Of a stretch of DNA of 64,000 nt, positions 45,393-56,116 are shown piece by piece; the first letter of the stretch is position 1; every line of letters begins with the position of its first letter. The stretch lies in contig JAETXT010000003.1 of NCBI GenBank assembly GCA_019188255.1, forward strand, positions 6,200,001 to 6,264,000, given 5' to 3'. The notes beneath the pieces are model-generated. The model ran no database searches. It worked only from the letters and a program-made list of their open reading frames with translations, and was not told where the DNA came from. Source of the DNA: Verticillium longisporum. Taxonomy: Eukaryota; Ascomycota; Sordariomycetes; Glomerellales; Plectosphaerellaceae. Made by a program: the position numbers and the translations under genes.

Positions 45393-46165
45393 ATGGCGAT
45401 CCAGTATGGCCTGCCCTCTTTCGCTCGCGCGCGGCAGCCGACGAGGCAACCTGACCGGACACCCTGGCTAAGAGACGACACAGATACTTGATCCTCCTGT
45501 CCAGACAGGGCAAAGTCGTATGTTCATCCAGCCAAAGCATCACATAACCCCGTTCTTGAAGCCATGGCCTTGTGCTGACAAGGGAATCATGACAGCGTCT
45601 GGCCAAATGGTTCACCACCCTCTCGCCCAGGGAGAAGGCCAAGATCGTCAAAGATGTCTCCCAGCTGGTCCTGGCGCGCCGCACTCGCATGTGCAACTTT
45701 CTCGAGTACAAAGGTCGGTCCTCGTCACCCGCCAACGTAAACATGTGGTCCACCCCCGAAATCTGACGCTCGGCATGCAGACTCCAAGATCGTCTACCGC
45801 CGATATGCCTCTCTCTTCTTCATCGCCGGCGCCGACTCGGACGACAACGAACTCATCACGCTCGAGGTGATCCATCGCTACGTCGAACAAATGGACAAGT
45901 ACTACGGAAACGTGTGCGAACTCGACATCATCTTTTCCTTCACCAAGGCGTATTACATCCTCGATGAGCTGCTGCTGGCCGGCGAGCTGCAGGAGAGCAG
46001 CAAGAAGAATGTGCTGCGGTGCATTTCGCAGCAGGATGCACTCGAAGATATGGAGGTATGTGGCCGTCTAGCTCCGTGTGGCACCCCTCGCTGCTGGCCT
46101 GGCGTCAGAGCTGACCCTGTGCCCCCGCCACCCAGGTTGAGGATGAGGTTACCAAGATCCTTTGA
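45393..46165 (+). CDS. APS1: AP-1 clathrin adaptor sigma subunit
   Basis: Five exons: 45393-45403, 45484-45517, 45596-45713, 45781-46055 and 46136-46165, encoding 155 aa, the usual length. Exon 1 is only 11 nt (ATG GCG ATC CA). Spliced, the protein begins [20 protein letters not shown] and contains [34 protein letters not shown] and the short C terminus VEDEVTKIL, all hallmarks of AP-1 sigma (longin fold). It works in clathrin-dependent transport between trans-Golgi and endosomes. Gene finders without transcript evidence will probably start it wrongly, since the second and third introns are short and open frames run through them. Confidence 0.95.
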
Positions 46166-48198
46166 AGCCTCTTCAGTTGTCCCCACCCGTCTTCGTCCCC
46201 GCACCTGCCCAGAGTCGTGCCTTTGGGGTTGCTCGCAGGGCGTCACCCGATGGAGGATGAACGGCGCGTCGCGTGGTGACGGTTCCTTGGCTAATGGACT
46301 CGACCATGGTCTCACAGGATTCGCAAGAGGTCGAGCATGCGCTCAAAGAAGCAGGCTTGATCTGAGACACCCGAACAACCTGGCGAACAGCCAACGTGAT
46401 CAACGACATGGACGACAGCAGACCGAACGACAGAAGCAAGAGGCAGCAGCAGGGGCAGAGTCGAAGAACGACGTCCGTTTGGGACACCAACCGACGAGAT
46501 GGCCGAGATGGAACGGCTCCGTTGGGGTTGGAAATATGTGCATAGATCTTGGAGGGCGGACAACCGCCCTCTACCAGAACCAAGAGAAAGAACACGTCGC
46601 AGGCGTTGGTGGCAGTGGCGGCTCCTCACCAGAGGCGAAATGTCGCTCGAGCCGCAGCTCCACCATGCCGGACAGCTCATTGCATCCCTTTTTAGTCCCA
46701 GGTCGGCACATGCCTCACGAAAGAAGAGAGACAGGCAGACTGCGGACGAGGGATGGGTGGGCTGCTGCGACATGGCATGTGTCATGGTCACCCCAATATA
46801 CGATACCAACTTGCCTTGCCTTACGAAACGCGCTCCGCTTTGGACCTGCCATTACCTAGTTATTGCTTCACAGCTACCCACCGGTCAGTTTTCGACAGGT
46901 TCTTCGTGCTTTGGTCACCGCCCGTGGCTTCAACGGACAGTCCCATTCGTTTGTCGTTTCCTCCGGCGTCCCGTCTCAGCAGCGATCGAGTGTTGCTGCA
47001 CCCTATCCTCTCCCACCTAGCCTAACTGACCCAATCTGTCCTCCTCTCACCAGCACACACACACACACCAGGACGAACGTCGGAAACAGATTAGCAGCTC
47101 TTCAAGAACCCGAGCTACGTCTGGCAGTAACATCATTAGCCTGTGGTCGTGGGACGCCCCTGGCCAAAGGAACGCACCCACCTACTCCAATCTGGCTATC
47201 CGACTGGTCAAAAGGGTCACTCATTCTCAATGCCCCGCTCCATTGGCGGACCCGCTCGTCAAAGTGGATTGGCAGGACCCATCCCCCTATCCCTTCCCTG
47301 TCCGACAACACGAGTCCCTCCCCCGCGTACCCATGACAGTGCTGCAGCCGCACCCGGAAGCCCACGCAACAGCTGCTGGTACTGCGCCTGGTCTGCTGCC
47401 GCCATGGCACGTCCATGGCACGGCAATCAGCTATCGGTAGGTACCTAGGTACCTAGGTAAGGTAAGGTAGCCAGCAGCCAGCCCAGCCTGCACACCTGCC
47501 TACCTAGGTACCCAGCCAGTATCAGCGGTGCGGTCAAGTCGTCGTCTGCTTGGGCCTTATCTTGGTCCCCAACACCCTGCGACCGTCCAGCTTCCATCAT
47601 CTCCCCCCTCCATCTCTCCCATCTGCCGACACTCTGTCACAAAGGCAAGTAGGCTTCGCCTTGACGCCTCGATCCCAGTTTCCACGGCTGTGCATGCGAT
47701 ATGCTCAACCGCCACTGTACACTTCCCCTTGTCTAGGTGCCTCTTACCCTCACAGGCCAAAGGTACACAGCTGCTTCACGTCTGCCACTCTACCCTTTTG
47801 GCCCTATCGCCTACTTAGTACCATCAGCACAAAGGCTGCGCATGGTTTCGACACGAATAGCCTTTACGCCTCCTCTTCACTATATTACCATTCAAGCCGC
47901 CCGGCATTCAATTATCATCGCCCTGGCCTGACTTCCGTCGCCAGCTCTCGCCTCAACACACCGCACGAAAGACAGCCCACCCACGCTATTGCGCCAGACC
48001 GGCATCGGCTCCGCCCCCATCCGGCGCATCGCGACACTCCACTTGGCCTGACCTTGCCTGACATCACCCGACACCCTACGCGACGACGACAACAGCCACC
48101 ACCACCCCACCGTCCATCTGCTTCGTTCTCTCCTCCATCAACTCCATCGGCTCACAGCGCGCTCATCTCGTAGTCGCTTCGGCCATCACAAGCCCAGC
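46166..48198. other. long intergenic region upstream of MAF1
   Basis: 2 kb, no gene supported although frames up to 330 codons run through it. Includes a (CA)n microsatellite at about 47052-47068, a GGTACCTAGGTAAGG cluster at 47438-47515, and a CT-rich leader at about 47580-48180. Confidence 0.5.
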
Positions 48199-49307
48199 AT
48201 GAAGGTGTGTTGCGCTGGGTGCTATTCCCTTCGAGGAACCTTGGCCTGCTCGCACCCCTCAATACTGACGCCGGCTTCCAGTACCTACCGATCCGCGACT
48301 TCGATACGGTCGCGAGTGCCCTGAACTTCAATACACCAGACTGCAATGTCACGGGTGGATGCGACCTATATACCACCAAATCCACCGGCGCTGACAAGAA
48401 ACTCTTCAAGACAATCAACGATGACCTGACATCACAACACGAAGCGCTGCTGAAGCTTGGCGCCAGCCTGTCACCGCCCGACCGCGAAGCCATGATGGCA
48501 ACTTCACCAAATATGCAGCTGTTCTCGCACTCGAGCGCGTTCGGTCCCCTCTCCGAGCTGTCCAGCCGTCGCACCTTTGCCTACCTCATCGCGACACTGA
48601 ACGCCAGCCATCAACACTACGACTTCTCTAATGTTCTGATGCCGGGTGACTTTAAGCGGGAGAAGAACCTACGACGCGTCATCGGCAACCTCGACTCCAT
48701 CCTGCAGAACGTTCGACCACATCCGGACGTCCGACCGAGCGACATCAACTCTTCGTCGCTCACGGACTCAGTCTGGGGGCCCCACTGTTGGGCCATGATC
48801 AACAAAGAAATGCGACTTAACGAGTGTACCGTCTTTTCCTACCAACCCGAGACCGACCCGTTCGAGGAGGAGGAATCCGCCATTTGGGCGAGTCACTACT
48901 TCTTCTTCAACCGGGCGTTGAAGCGTGTCGCCTACCTCTACGTGCGCGTTGTCCCTGTGGTCTCATCACAATCACCAGTTCTGCGGGCTAGCATGCCGGC
49001 GTCCGACGGTCTTCGCAGCAAGCGGCCTTTGAGCAACCATTTCGTCGACACTCCAACGGGCAACAAGCGGGCCAAGTACTGGCTGGGCGATCGTGGTGCC
49101 AGGGTCGTGCGCCACGACGACGATGACGAACAGAGCGACGGCTTCAACTGGAACCGCGGGGCAGACGGTGATCTTGTCCCATTTTCGGAAGACGACTATG
49201 GCGACGGCAACTATTACTACGACGAAGACGATGAAGACGACTCGAGTAGCGGCAAGGGTCCCATGCGCGAAATGTCAGAGGAGGTCGTTGCGCACATGGA
49301 GATCTAG
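48199..49307 (+). CDS. MAF1: Maf1, repressor of RNA polymerase III
   Basis: Exons 48199-48204 and 48282-49307, 343 aa. The first coding exon is only ATG AAG; after a 77-bp intron (GTGTGT donor, CAG acceptor) the protein reads MKYLPIRDFDTVASALNF, the conserved Maf1 start. Other signatures are DYSF-like HYDFSNVLMP, a Trp-rich WGPHCWAMINKEM and NRALKRVAYLYVRV. The C terminus is acidic (many Asp, Glu and Ser residues), with a lysine/arginine patch (TGNKRAKYW) suited to nuclear import. Maf1 links TOR and nutrient signalling to tRNA synthesis and moves to the nucleus when dephosphorylated. Starting instead at the downstream frame in the intron would give a false leader. Confidence 0.95.
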
Positions 49308-50240
49308 GAGCCCCGATTTCGGCCCATGCAGGCCCCTCCTCTGCTAACGTGTGTGCGCGGGCAAGCTTGATGCTCGCTGGTTTCGGTTTCTCCTTTATCC
49401 TATCGTTTCCACGGCTGCAGCCAGTCTGACTTGTTTTTGACTTTTTCGAACGCCCTCCATCAACTGGCTGGGTTTTTGCTTTGACTAGGGGCTTGGTTGG
49501 ACGGGATGAGATGGCGAAGTCTCCACGATACGACGATATGAAAATGATACCCTATTTCTTCGCCAGGTGGCGCTGGCCGGAATCCTAGGGGGGGTTTTCC
49601 AACTGCATCGTCGCGAAGGACGAAGGACTCGGCAGGGCCGGGTAGAATGCGCGTGGAGGGGAAACGGTAGAAATCGGGAGTCTGGCAAACGGGGCCGATA
49701 CTCATGCTCCCAAGCATGGCGTCGGACGGGGCAGGGGCAGGTCACGGCGGTGTCTGGAGCAGGATCACGCACGGTTGGATGCTGTGACTGCGCGGCGTAT
49801 GGAGGAGCTTCCAGGCGTTCAGTTTTGTTATGAGCAAGGGGGGGGGGATCAGCCGTGTTTTTTTGTATTGACTCTTGTTCCACTCTGTGATGAGTACGGT
49901 TTGCCAGGATCTGGCTGCACACGAAATGACATTGTTCTCACGAAGTCCATGGTGCCTCGTCCCGACCTACTGCGGTCTTTGGTCCTATGTACGTGCTGGT
50001 TATAGCTATCACGAAAGGCGAAGTGCGATACCTCGGTACGGTCACAAACAGAGAGAGCTGATGACTAACGAACACCATTTCCAACACCGGGCCGGTCAAT
50101 CCATGGGTAGGAGGCAGGCGCCACCAGCACGGTAGGTCCATATAGCAGTCCTTCCCCGCGTATGCGTAGATCGTGCCGCGTAGCTTCCACACACTGGAAA
50201 TCCATCCCCACTGCGTCGGCAGTCAGGACCTGGTCCCCTC
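49308..50240. other. intergenic (MAF1 downstream / Zn2Cys6 upstream)
   Basis: 933 bp, with the MAF1 3' UTR at the left and the regulator's promoter at the right. A 9-G run lies at 49839-49847. No gene seen. Confidence 0.45.
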
Positions 50241-52320
50241 ATGCCAAAGGGAAGACAAAGGGGTGCATGTTTGCAGTGCGCCCGGAGCAAGCGGAGGGTG
50301 AGCGCCGTTCCTCCTCCTATGCACTGCACTTGATGGAGAAGCTGATGGATCATCTGCCTACCTACCTAGTGTGATCACAAACAGCCGCAATGCACACAGT
50401 GCGCCAAGCATGGGCAGGAGTGCGAGCTTCAGACGTTCAAGATTTCGACGCCGGCAGTGTTCGATTCGAGGCACGTGAGGCGCCCGGTGCCTAAGAAACC
50501 ACTCTCACGGTCAGCACCCTCGCAGCCAGAGCTGCAAACCCTGCCGTCAAGTCTTCTGTCAGGCACGTCGAATGCTCGGTCGGCGTCAGACTCTGGAGCC
50601 TCCCAGTCATCGCCAGGGGCTTCAAGAGACCTGGATTTCTGGGCTGCCGACTCGAACCCTGAGATCGCAACGGGCATCATCACGGCTCTCCCGGATGCTC
50701 TGTTGCCACACCCTGCAGCAGAGTCCTTGCATGCCAGCAACGACAATGGCCGTTCTCTTCCCCGAGACGAGTGTCCAGTGCCCATCTTTACGAGCCCCAG
50801 CCAGCTCACGTTCACGGGTGGTGTTGCCACTGGCCCAGACCTTACCGAGGCCATCAACAGCGCATCTCCCTCATCCTTGATCTTCCCAGCCTTCGATGAC
50901 GATGTTCTAGAAATTGTAACAAGGATTGACATGTTCCCAGACGCAGCAGCGCTACTCGGCAGTCTGAGAAACATGAGCGCTAGCTCCACCTTTGAGCTGT
51001 CCGCCGAGTTTGTCCCTCGTCACCTCTACTGCCCCATGCCTTGGCCTCCTGACATGCTGGCCTCATCGGAGCGGCGCTTCCTCTGGCAGTACTTCCTGAG
51101 CATCGCTGAAGCCGACTTTTTATGTGTCGATTGGGAAGACGTCGGGCACTTGTATGACTTCCAACACCCCTACATCACGACACTGCCACGCATGGCGCTC
51201 TCGAACGATGCACTCCGCGGCGCCATCTTCTGTTTCGCAGCGTCGCAGTACCAGCTCCGTCATGGCCGATCCGACTTCGAGGCCACCAAAGGTTTCACGA
51301 GTTCAGAGGCGGCGCTGGCTCTGAGCGCGCAAATGTCACGAGACACAGACGACAGTGGTCTCCTGTCCATGATCAGCGCCGCGACACTGCTGCACTGGTA
51401 CGGCACCGAGCCACACGACTACCTGCGTGTCGCCTCCCTGCTTGTCAGCCAATACCTGACGCGGATCAAGTCTACAACAAACGCCACCACATCTTTCCCT
51501 GAAGTTCCTCTGACAGAGTTCCGATGGAGTGTCGTGTCCACGCTGTGCTCTCTGCAGCAGCCCAGCAGCCCGCTTGGAGGGCTCGTCTGTGGTATGATCG
51601 AAATGAGCGAGAACGAAATTCAACGGAATTACTCACGGGCCTTCGAGCGCTGGGTCAGTCATCCAATATACTCTTTTTCCCCGCGTCTCGTCAACCCTTT
51701 GCTCAGGATAGGCCTCCTGCTGGAGACGCAACTCCTGCAGCTGGAGCTCGAGGATGGAGATATCCAGCCCGACCCCTCCTGGCCTGCTCACGTCTCGGAA
51801 GCAGAAGACATGCTGCTGCAGGCTCGAGACCGCGACGTCAACGTTTCGAGGTCAGCCTTGGGCAGCGCAGACCCTGCAGCCGTTCTCGCACTCAATGAGT
51901 CCATGTACGCCGCCGGCGCCGTCCTCCTCTACGCTCGGATCCACGGCCTCCCACCCACGGCGCCATTTATCCGCCGACAAACTCAGATTATCGTCGACGA
52001 GGTCTCCAAGATACCCGTCGACTCGCGAGTCTCTTTCGCTATTGTGTTCCCTCTGTTCATCGCTGGTTGCGAGGCTATGGAGCAGATGATGAGGGATGCC
52101 ATTGTTCAGAGGCTTCGCGATCCTGGGGGCGTGACCTATGTTCGGGGCGACCTTGTCGGCGCGCTCCGTCAAATTTGGGACATCAGAGATCTCGAGCCAG
52201 GGCTCCCGTGGCCGCACTGGGTGAGGAAAGGTGAGTGCTTGTCAGCCCGTACAGTCTGGGAGCTTTGAAGTCTGACATGTCGCAGTGGAGCCACGGTATC
52301 GAATCAGTTGTCTGATGTAG
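50241..52320 (+). CDS. Zn2Cys6 transcription factor with fungal-specific TF domain
   Basis: Exons 50241-50297, 50370-52230 and 52286-52320 (650 aa). The binuclear zinc cluster is split by intron 1. Exon 1 ends CLQCARSKRR and exon 2 begins CDHKQPQCTQCAKHGQEC, together C-X2-C-X6-C-X6-C-X2-C-X6-C, a perfect match to the class. The remaining protein is a long helical region (about residues 200-640) like the fungal_trans_2 domain, with WPPDMLASSERRFLWQYF and NDALRGAIFCFAASQYQL. The 72-bp first intron ends in cctacctacctag, using the window's dispersed ACCT motif as splice acceptor. The last intron (52231-52285) has a consensus GTGAGT and a TGAC branch. It is convergent with the copper amine oxidase (126 bp apart) and may regulate that neighbourhood. 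Confidence 0.9.
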
Positions 52321-52446
52321 TTGTACCTGTGGCCATCTATGATACTGCGCGTGTTGTACAGGTAGCTCGCTCAAACTAACGATATTTATACCCAGCGCCA
52401 TTTATGAATATTTCACCATCGCATTTCTCCTGATTACAAGTACACC

Positions 52447-54747
52447 CTACAGCTTCGGCCGAGTACAACAGCCACTAGTGAGCTCTGAAGTCGTATCCTT
52501 CCCACTAGGAACGTCGATGGCGGGATTTCCCGTGAAGAAGTCTACGGGCGAGATGTGCAGTTCCATGATTTCAACGGGCCTATTGACGTCAGTGTTGTAC
52601 TCGCGGGCAGGAGACTACTTGACCAAGATGGACTCACATGACAGGCCAGTCTTCAACCCTAGGATTGTGTGTGAGGCCGAAACAGCTCCACAACACCACA
52701 TCCTGCTGCAAAAGATCGTCATTGCGCGCCACCATGTCTGCGACGCCGCCTGCCTCCCGCTTGCTGGATAGAGGGTACTCTCCGGCGGCGTAGAGTTCGC
52801 CGTCACGGTACTTGGTGACCCAGAGGTGGTGCTGCGCGAACAGGCACCGGTGTGCCTGCGTGCTGCCGGGGTTGGCAAGGACTTTTTGGGTTGGCGGCGG
52901 GTTGATCTTGTAGCCGACGGGCCGCCCAGAGATGGGGTTCTTCTTAGCAAGGTTCTGGATCTTGAAGATGCGGTTGTTCTCCGGACACGCGTCGACGCCA
53001 GCCGAGGTCAGTAACGGCGTATCCCTAACCTCGTACAGATTGCCATGTGGGTTGGTGCGCGCATCCATCCCCGCAGGTAGAGACTCGTTCTGGATGACGG
53101 TGTTCTCGTGGCCGTCGATGGCGGGATCTATACGAACGCAGAAGATGTTCTGGTGGTTCTGGGCCAGAGCTCCCGGGTTCACTACAGTACCCCAGTGCGA
53201 CGTCTTCCCGGCATCAATGTTGACCACCGACACGATGCCCGTCGCTCGCGTCTCGACGTTGATGGCGCCGGCTTGGTCGAATTTGTACTAGCACTTTGTT
53301 AGCGGTATGTCCTGCAAATCCCAGCTGTTGAGGTGCCTTACGTTGAAGATGTACTCATAATTCGCCAGCGTGATGATGAACTGGACTACCAGCTCTCGGC
53401 GACGAGTTGATACGGCGCGGCCCGTACGCCAGTTTGTGTGCTTCCAGCCGATGCCGTTGTCTTGCTCGTGCAGGCAGATGACACGGGATGTCTTTTCCGC
53501 TTTTCCCTCGGGGGTACACAACACACCGTCAAAGTACTGCTCGTCATTAGCGATGCAACAAGATTCCACAGCCTTCTGTGGTTTTTACCTTGATGACTCC
53601 CAGGCAGTCGCAGCCCAAAGTCAGATTGTTGACGGCATGCCCGATGCCGCCGTCACCAAAGTCAAAAGCCTGCTTCCGGTGAAACGGCGGCCGAGGATCG
53701 GCATATGGCACGGTCTTGAACCGTTAGTCGGGTCTCGTCTGATATGAGAAGACTACTGGCTTACCATTTCACTAATCGAGAGGCGATACAACACGCTCCG
53801 ATCATCGTAGTAGACATCATGAATGACGGCACCCTCGCGAGGGTTAAAGCTGACCCTGAACCGCCACTTCTGCCACTCGACAAGACTCTCATCCTTGATC
53901 GAGAAACCCGGGCCCTCAGGCTGAACGACGCTGAGCGGTTTGAGGTCCTTGCGAGTCCCCCCGGGCAACAACTCGGGGACATACTCAGCCGGAGCGCAGT
54001 GGTCGAGGATGGCGCCCGTTCGCGGAGCTGCGGGCACAAGATCGTCGCCGGCCCCGCCTGTCGCGAGCTCGTCGATGCGGACAATCTCGCGCTTCTCAAA
54101 GTCCATGACCGGGATGATGGGCAGAGGGAATGCGTAAAAATTAGAGTCGGGATTTCCGGACCGCGTGTCGACGGCGTACACGAGACCCTGGAAGTACCTG
54201 CGCACGCCGCCCGGCTGGTCCATGCCTCCGTACGGCCACGGCTCGATGACGACCTCGAAGCCTTCTGGAAGCGCAAACTGCGCCACCCTTTCGCTGAGCA
54301 CGCTAGACTCCTTGCATTTTTCGACGAGAATGTCGAACTCCCATCTGAACTCTCGTTAGCGAGAGCTCTGCTCCAGATGGGGGGTTCGGGGAGAATCTTA
54401 CGTGCTGAGTCCGGCCAGATACTCTGTTCCCACGACGTCTTTCTTGACTACAAGGCCGCGATCCAGGTCGACGACTGCCTCGATCTCGTCCGCTTTTCGG
54501 TCCGCCGCCTGGTGAGCCCGGACGTAGTGCACTGCTGCGAGACGCGGCGGCCGCGGAGAGTCAGGCCGCAATGACCCCGAGTGCTCGAGGCTCAGGAACG
54601 CGGTGAGGTCGGCCTTTTCGGCTCCTGGCGGTAGATCATGCGGAACTGAATTACCTCTTTTGGAGATGATTGCAAGATAAGGTCACTTGCCCGGTTTGTC
54701 TCCTCTCCAGTGAGAGGAGACAAGGGATGTGGTGCCGAGTGAGCCAT
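52447..54747 (-). CDS. copper amine oxidase, one apparent indel, unusual copper site
   Basis: Exons 54747-54402, 54344-53765, 53714-53589, 53536-53342, 53287-52638 and 52579-52447, about 676 aa. Motifs of quinone-cofactor amine oxidases are in order: the N2-like start HPLSPLTGEE, catalytic base in RKQAFDFGDGGIG (Asp about 327), topaquinone site LANYEYIF (Tyr about 411, N-Y-D/E-Y), and GLTHNPRVEDWPVMPVE (third copper His about 623). The usual His-X-His copper pair reads His-Gln-Asn (about 461-463; codon AAC at 53149-53147). If real, the enzyme may bind copper poorly. The family deaminates primary amines to aldehyde, ammonia and peroxide; the C-terminal end has no clear peroxisomal SKL. One C appears missing at 54620-54621, before which the frame reads QSSPKEVIQFRMIYRQEP. 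Confidence 0.9.
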
Positions 54748-56116
54748 GTCTTGAGCGGTCCGGAAACTGATGGTTCTGTTAAGGTCAAGTGTATCACTTT
54801 GAGCTCTGATTTTCCCAAATTTCAATTGCAAACTTCATGTCCGACTCGACTTGACGATTTATTCATATTCCGACCAAGGGTCATGGCCTTTGGACCAACA
54901 GCCGAGGAGCTGTCCCGGACTTTACGTAAAGCACGCCGATACCGAACCCCCGGGCGGAGCCCAAGCGGAGACCGCGGCCAGCCATGTTGGGAAAATTGCC
55001 CGATCCGGCATCGTTGTCCATCAACGCGCTCTAGGACAAAACGGGAGATTTTACCGCACGCATGCACGGACCGGTGCTGGCTGGCTGATAGGGACATGAC
55101 GCGCCAACGACGCGGGGCGCGGGGAACGTGGGACAGGTACCAAGGCAGGAGGATTATGTCGGAGTTGGCTTTTACTTTGAGAGTAGCTGAAGGCACATCA
55201 GGCTGGAGGTGATCCGTCTGATCCGTCTGAGCCGTCTCGTGATCGGCGGGGCACGGGCTGTTGAGCGGGTGCTTTGCCTTCTACGGCACTCTTCGTCATG
55301 AGTAGTTCGCCTGCTGGTCCGATGATCATCAGCGTATCAAAGCCTTACAAGAGCTCATCTGATGGCACGGCTAGTGAGGGACGCAGCGTCACTAACGCGC
55401 CAAAACGTCTAACCACCTAGGTTGTACGATGGTTGTATTGTATGCGCCTATGAGGCAGGCCTCCTATATTGCATCATGTCGTCAGGGCTGGGTAGCTAGT
55501 ATTTTCCATTCAAGGTACTACTAGAAGGTTTACCCAACTTTTCCTAATCTCAACCATGACTGAACCTCAAAGACTGAATATGGATGTAAAGAGAGATAGA
55601 AGAAGCAGAATGAGAAATCTCACCAAAATTGAGCCGACCTGGAGGTTCCAGTCGTGTGTGTATATATATATGAATTTACCTTCTAAGTAGATACGAAAAT
55701 CAAGCAAATCTAGAAGGGCCTAAACTCTGGTGAGCCTTGTTAGCAGGTTCCCTAGTAGGACTAATCTACCTTAGTCACGACCTCTTCGTCAGCTATCAGC
55801 TCTTGAGTCCCTCGGGTGAGGTGTCCAGTACCTCAGGTGAGGTCTCGACACTCAGATGAGAGACTCCTGCATGGGTTGCCCGATCCATAGACTCGGTCGA
55901 TCATGGCTACGATGAACTTCTGGCTGTCTGGGGACATTGCTACAGCAGACGAGATACCTCGTGCACTATGATCGTCAATATCAGCCTAGAAATGACGGAC
56001 ACATCACCGTGTTGTGAACGATCGTCATCTTCTCATGTCATATTAGACAGCAAACTCTCTTGTTTGCAATTCTAAATATCCCAGACTCAACCCAGACCGG
56101 AACACGCAGTGACAAA
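54748..56116. other. intergenic, AT-richer TA-rich patch
   Basis: Upstream region of the oxidase followed by a low-GC tract (about 55380-56050) with many TA steps, a short (TA)n run near 55660-55670, and imperfect 20-bp direct repeats (ctcgggtgaggtg-like) near 55806-55860. No coding frame of note. It may be a decayed transposable element. Confidence 0.45.

Noticed and set aside
45867..46859. 330-codon plus-strand frame
   Set aside because: It begins in exon 4 of AP-1 sigma and reads through its last intron and 3' UTR; beyond the true exon the product is Arg/Ser-rich with no domain.
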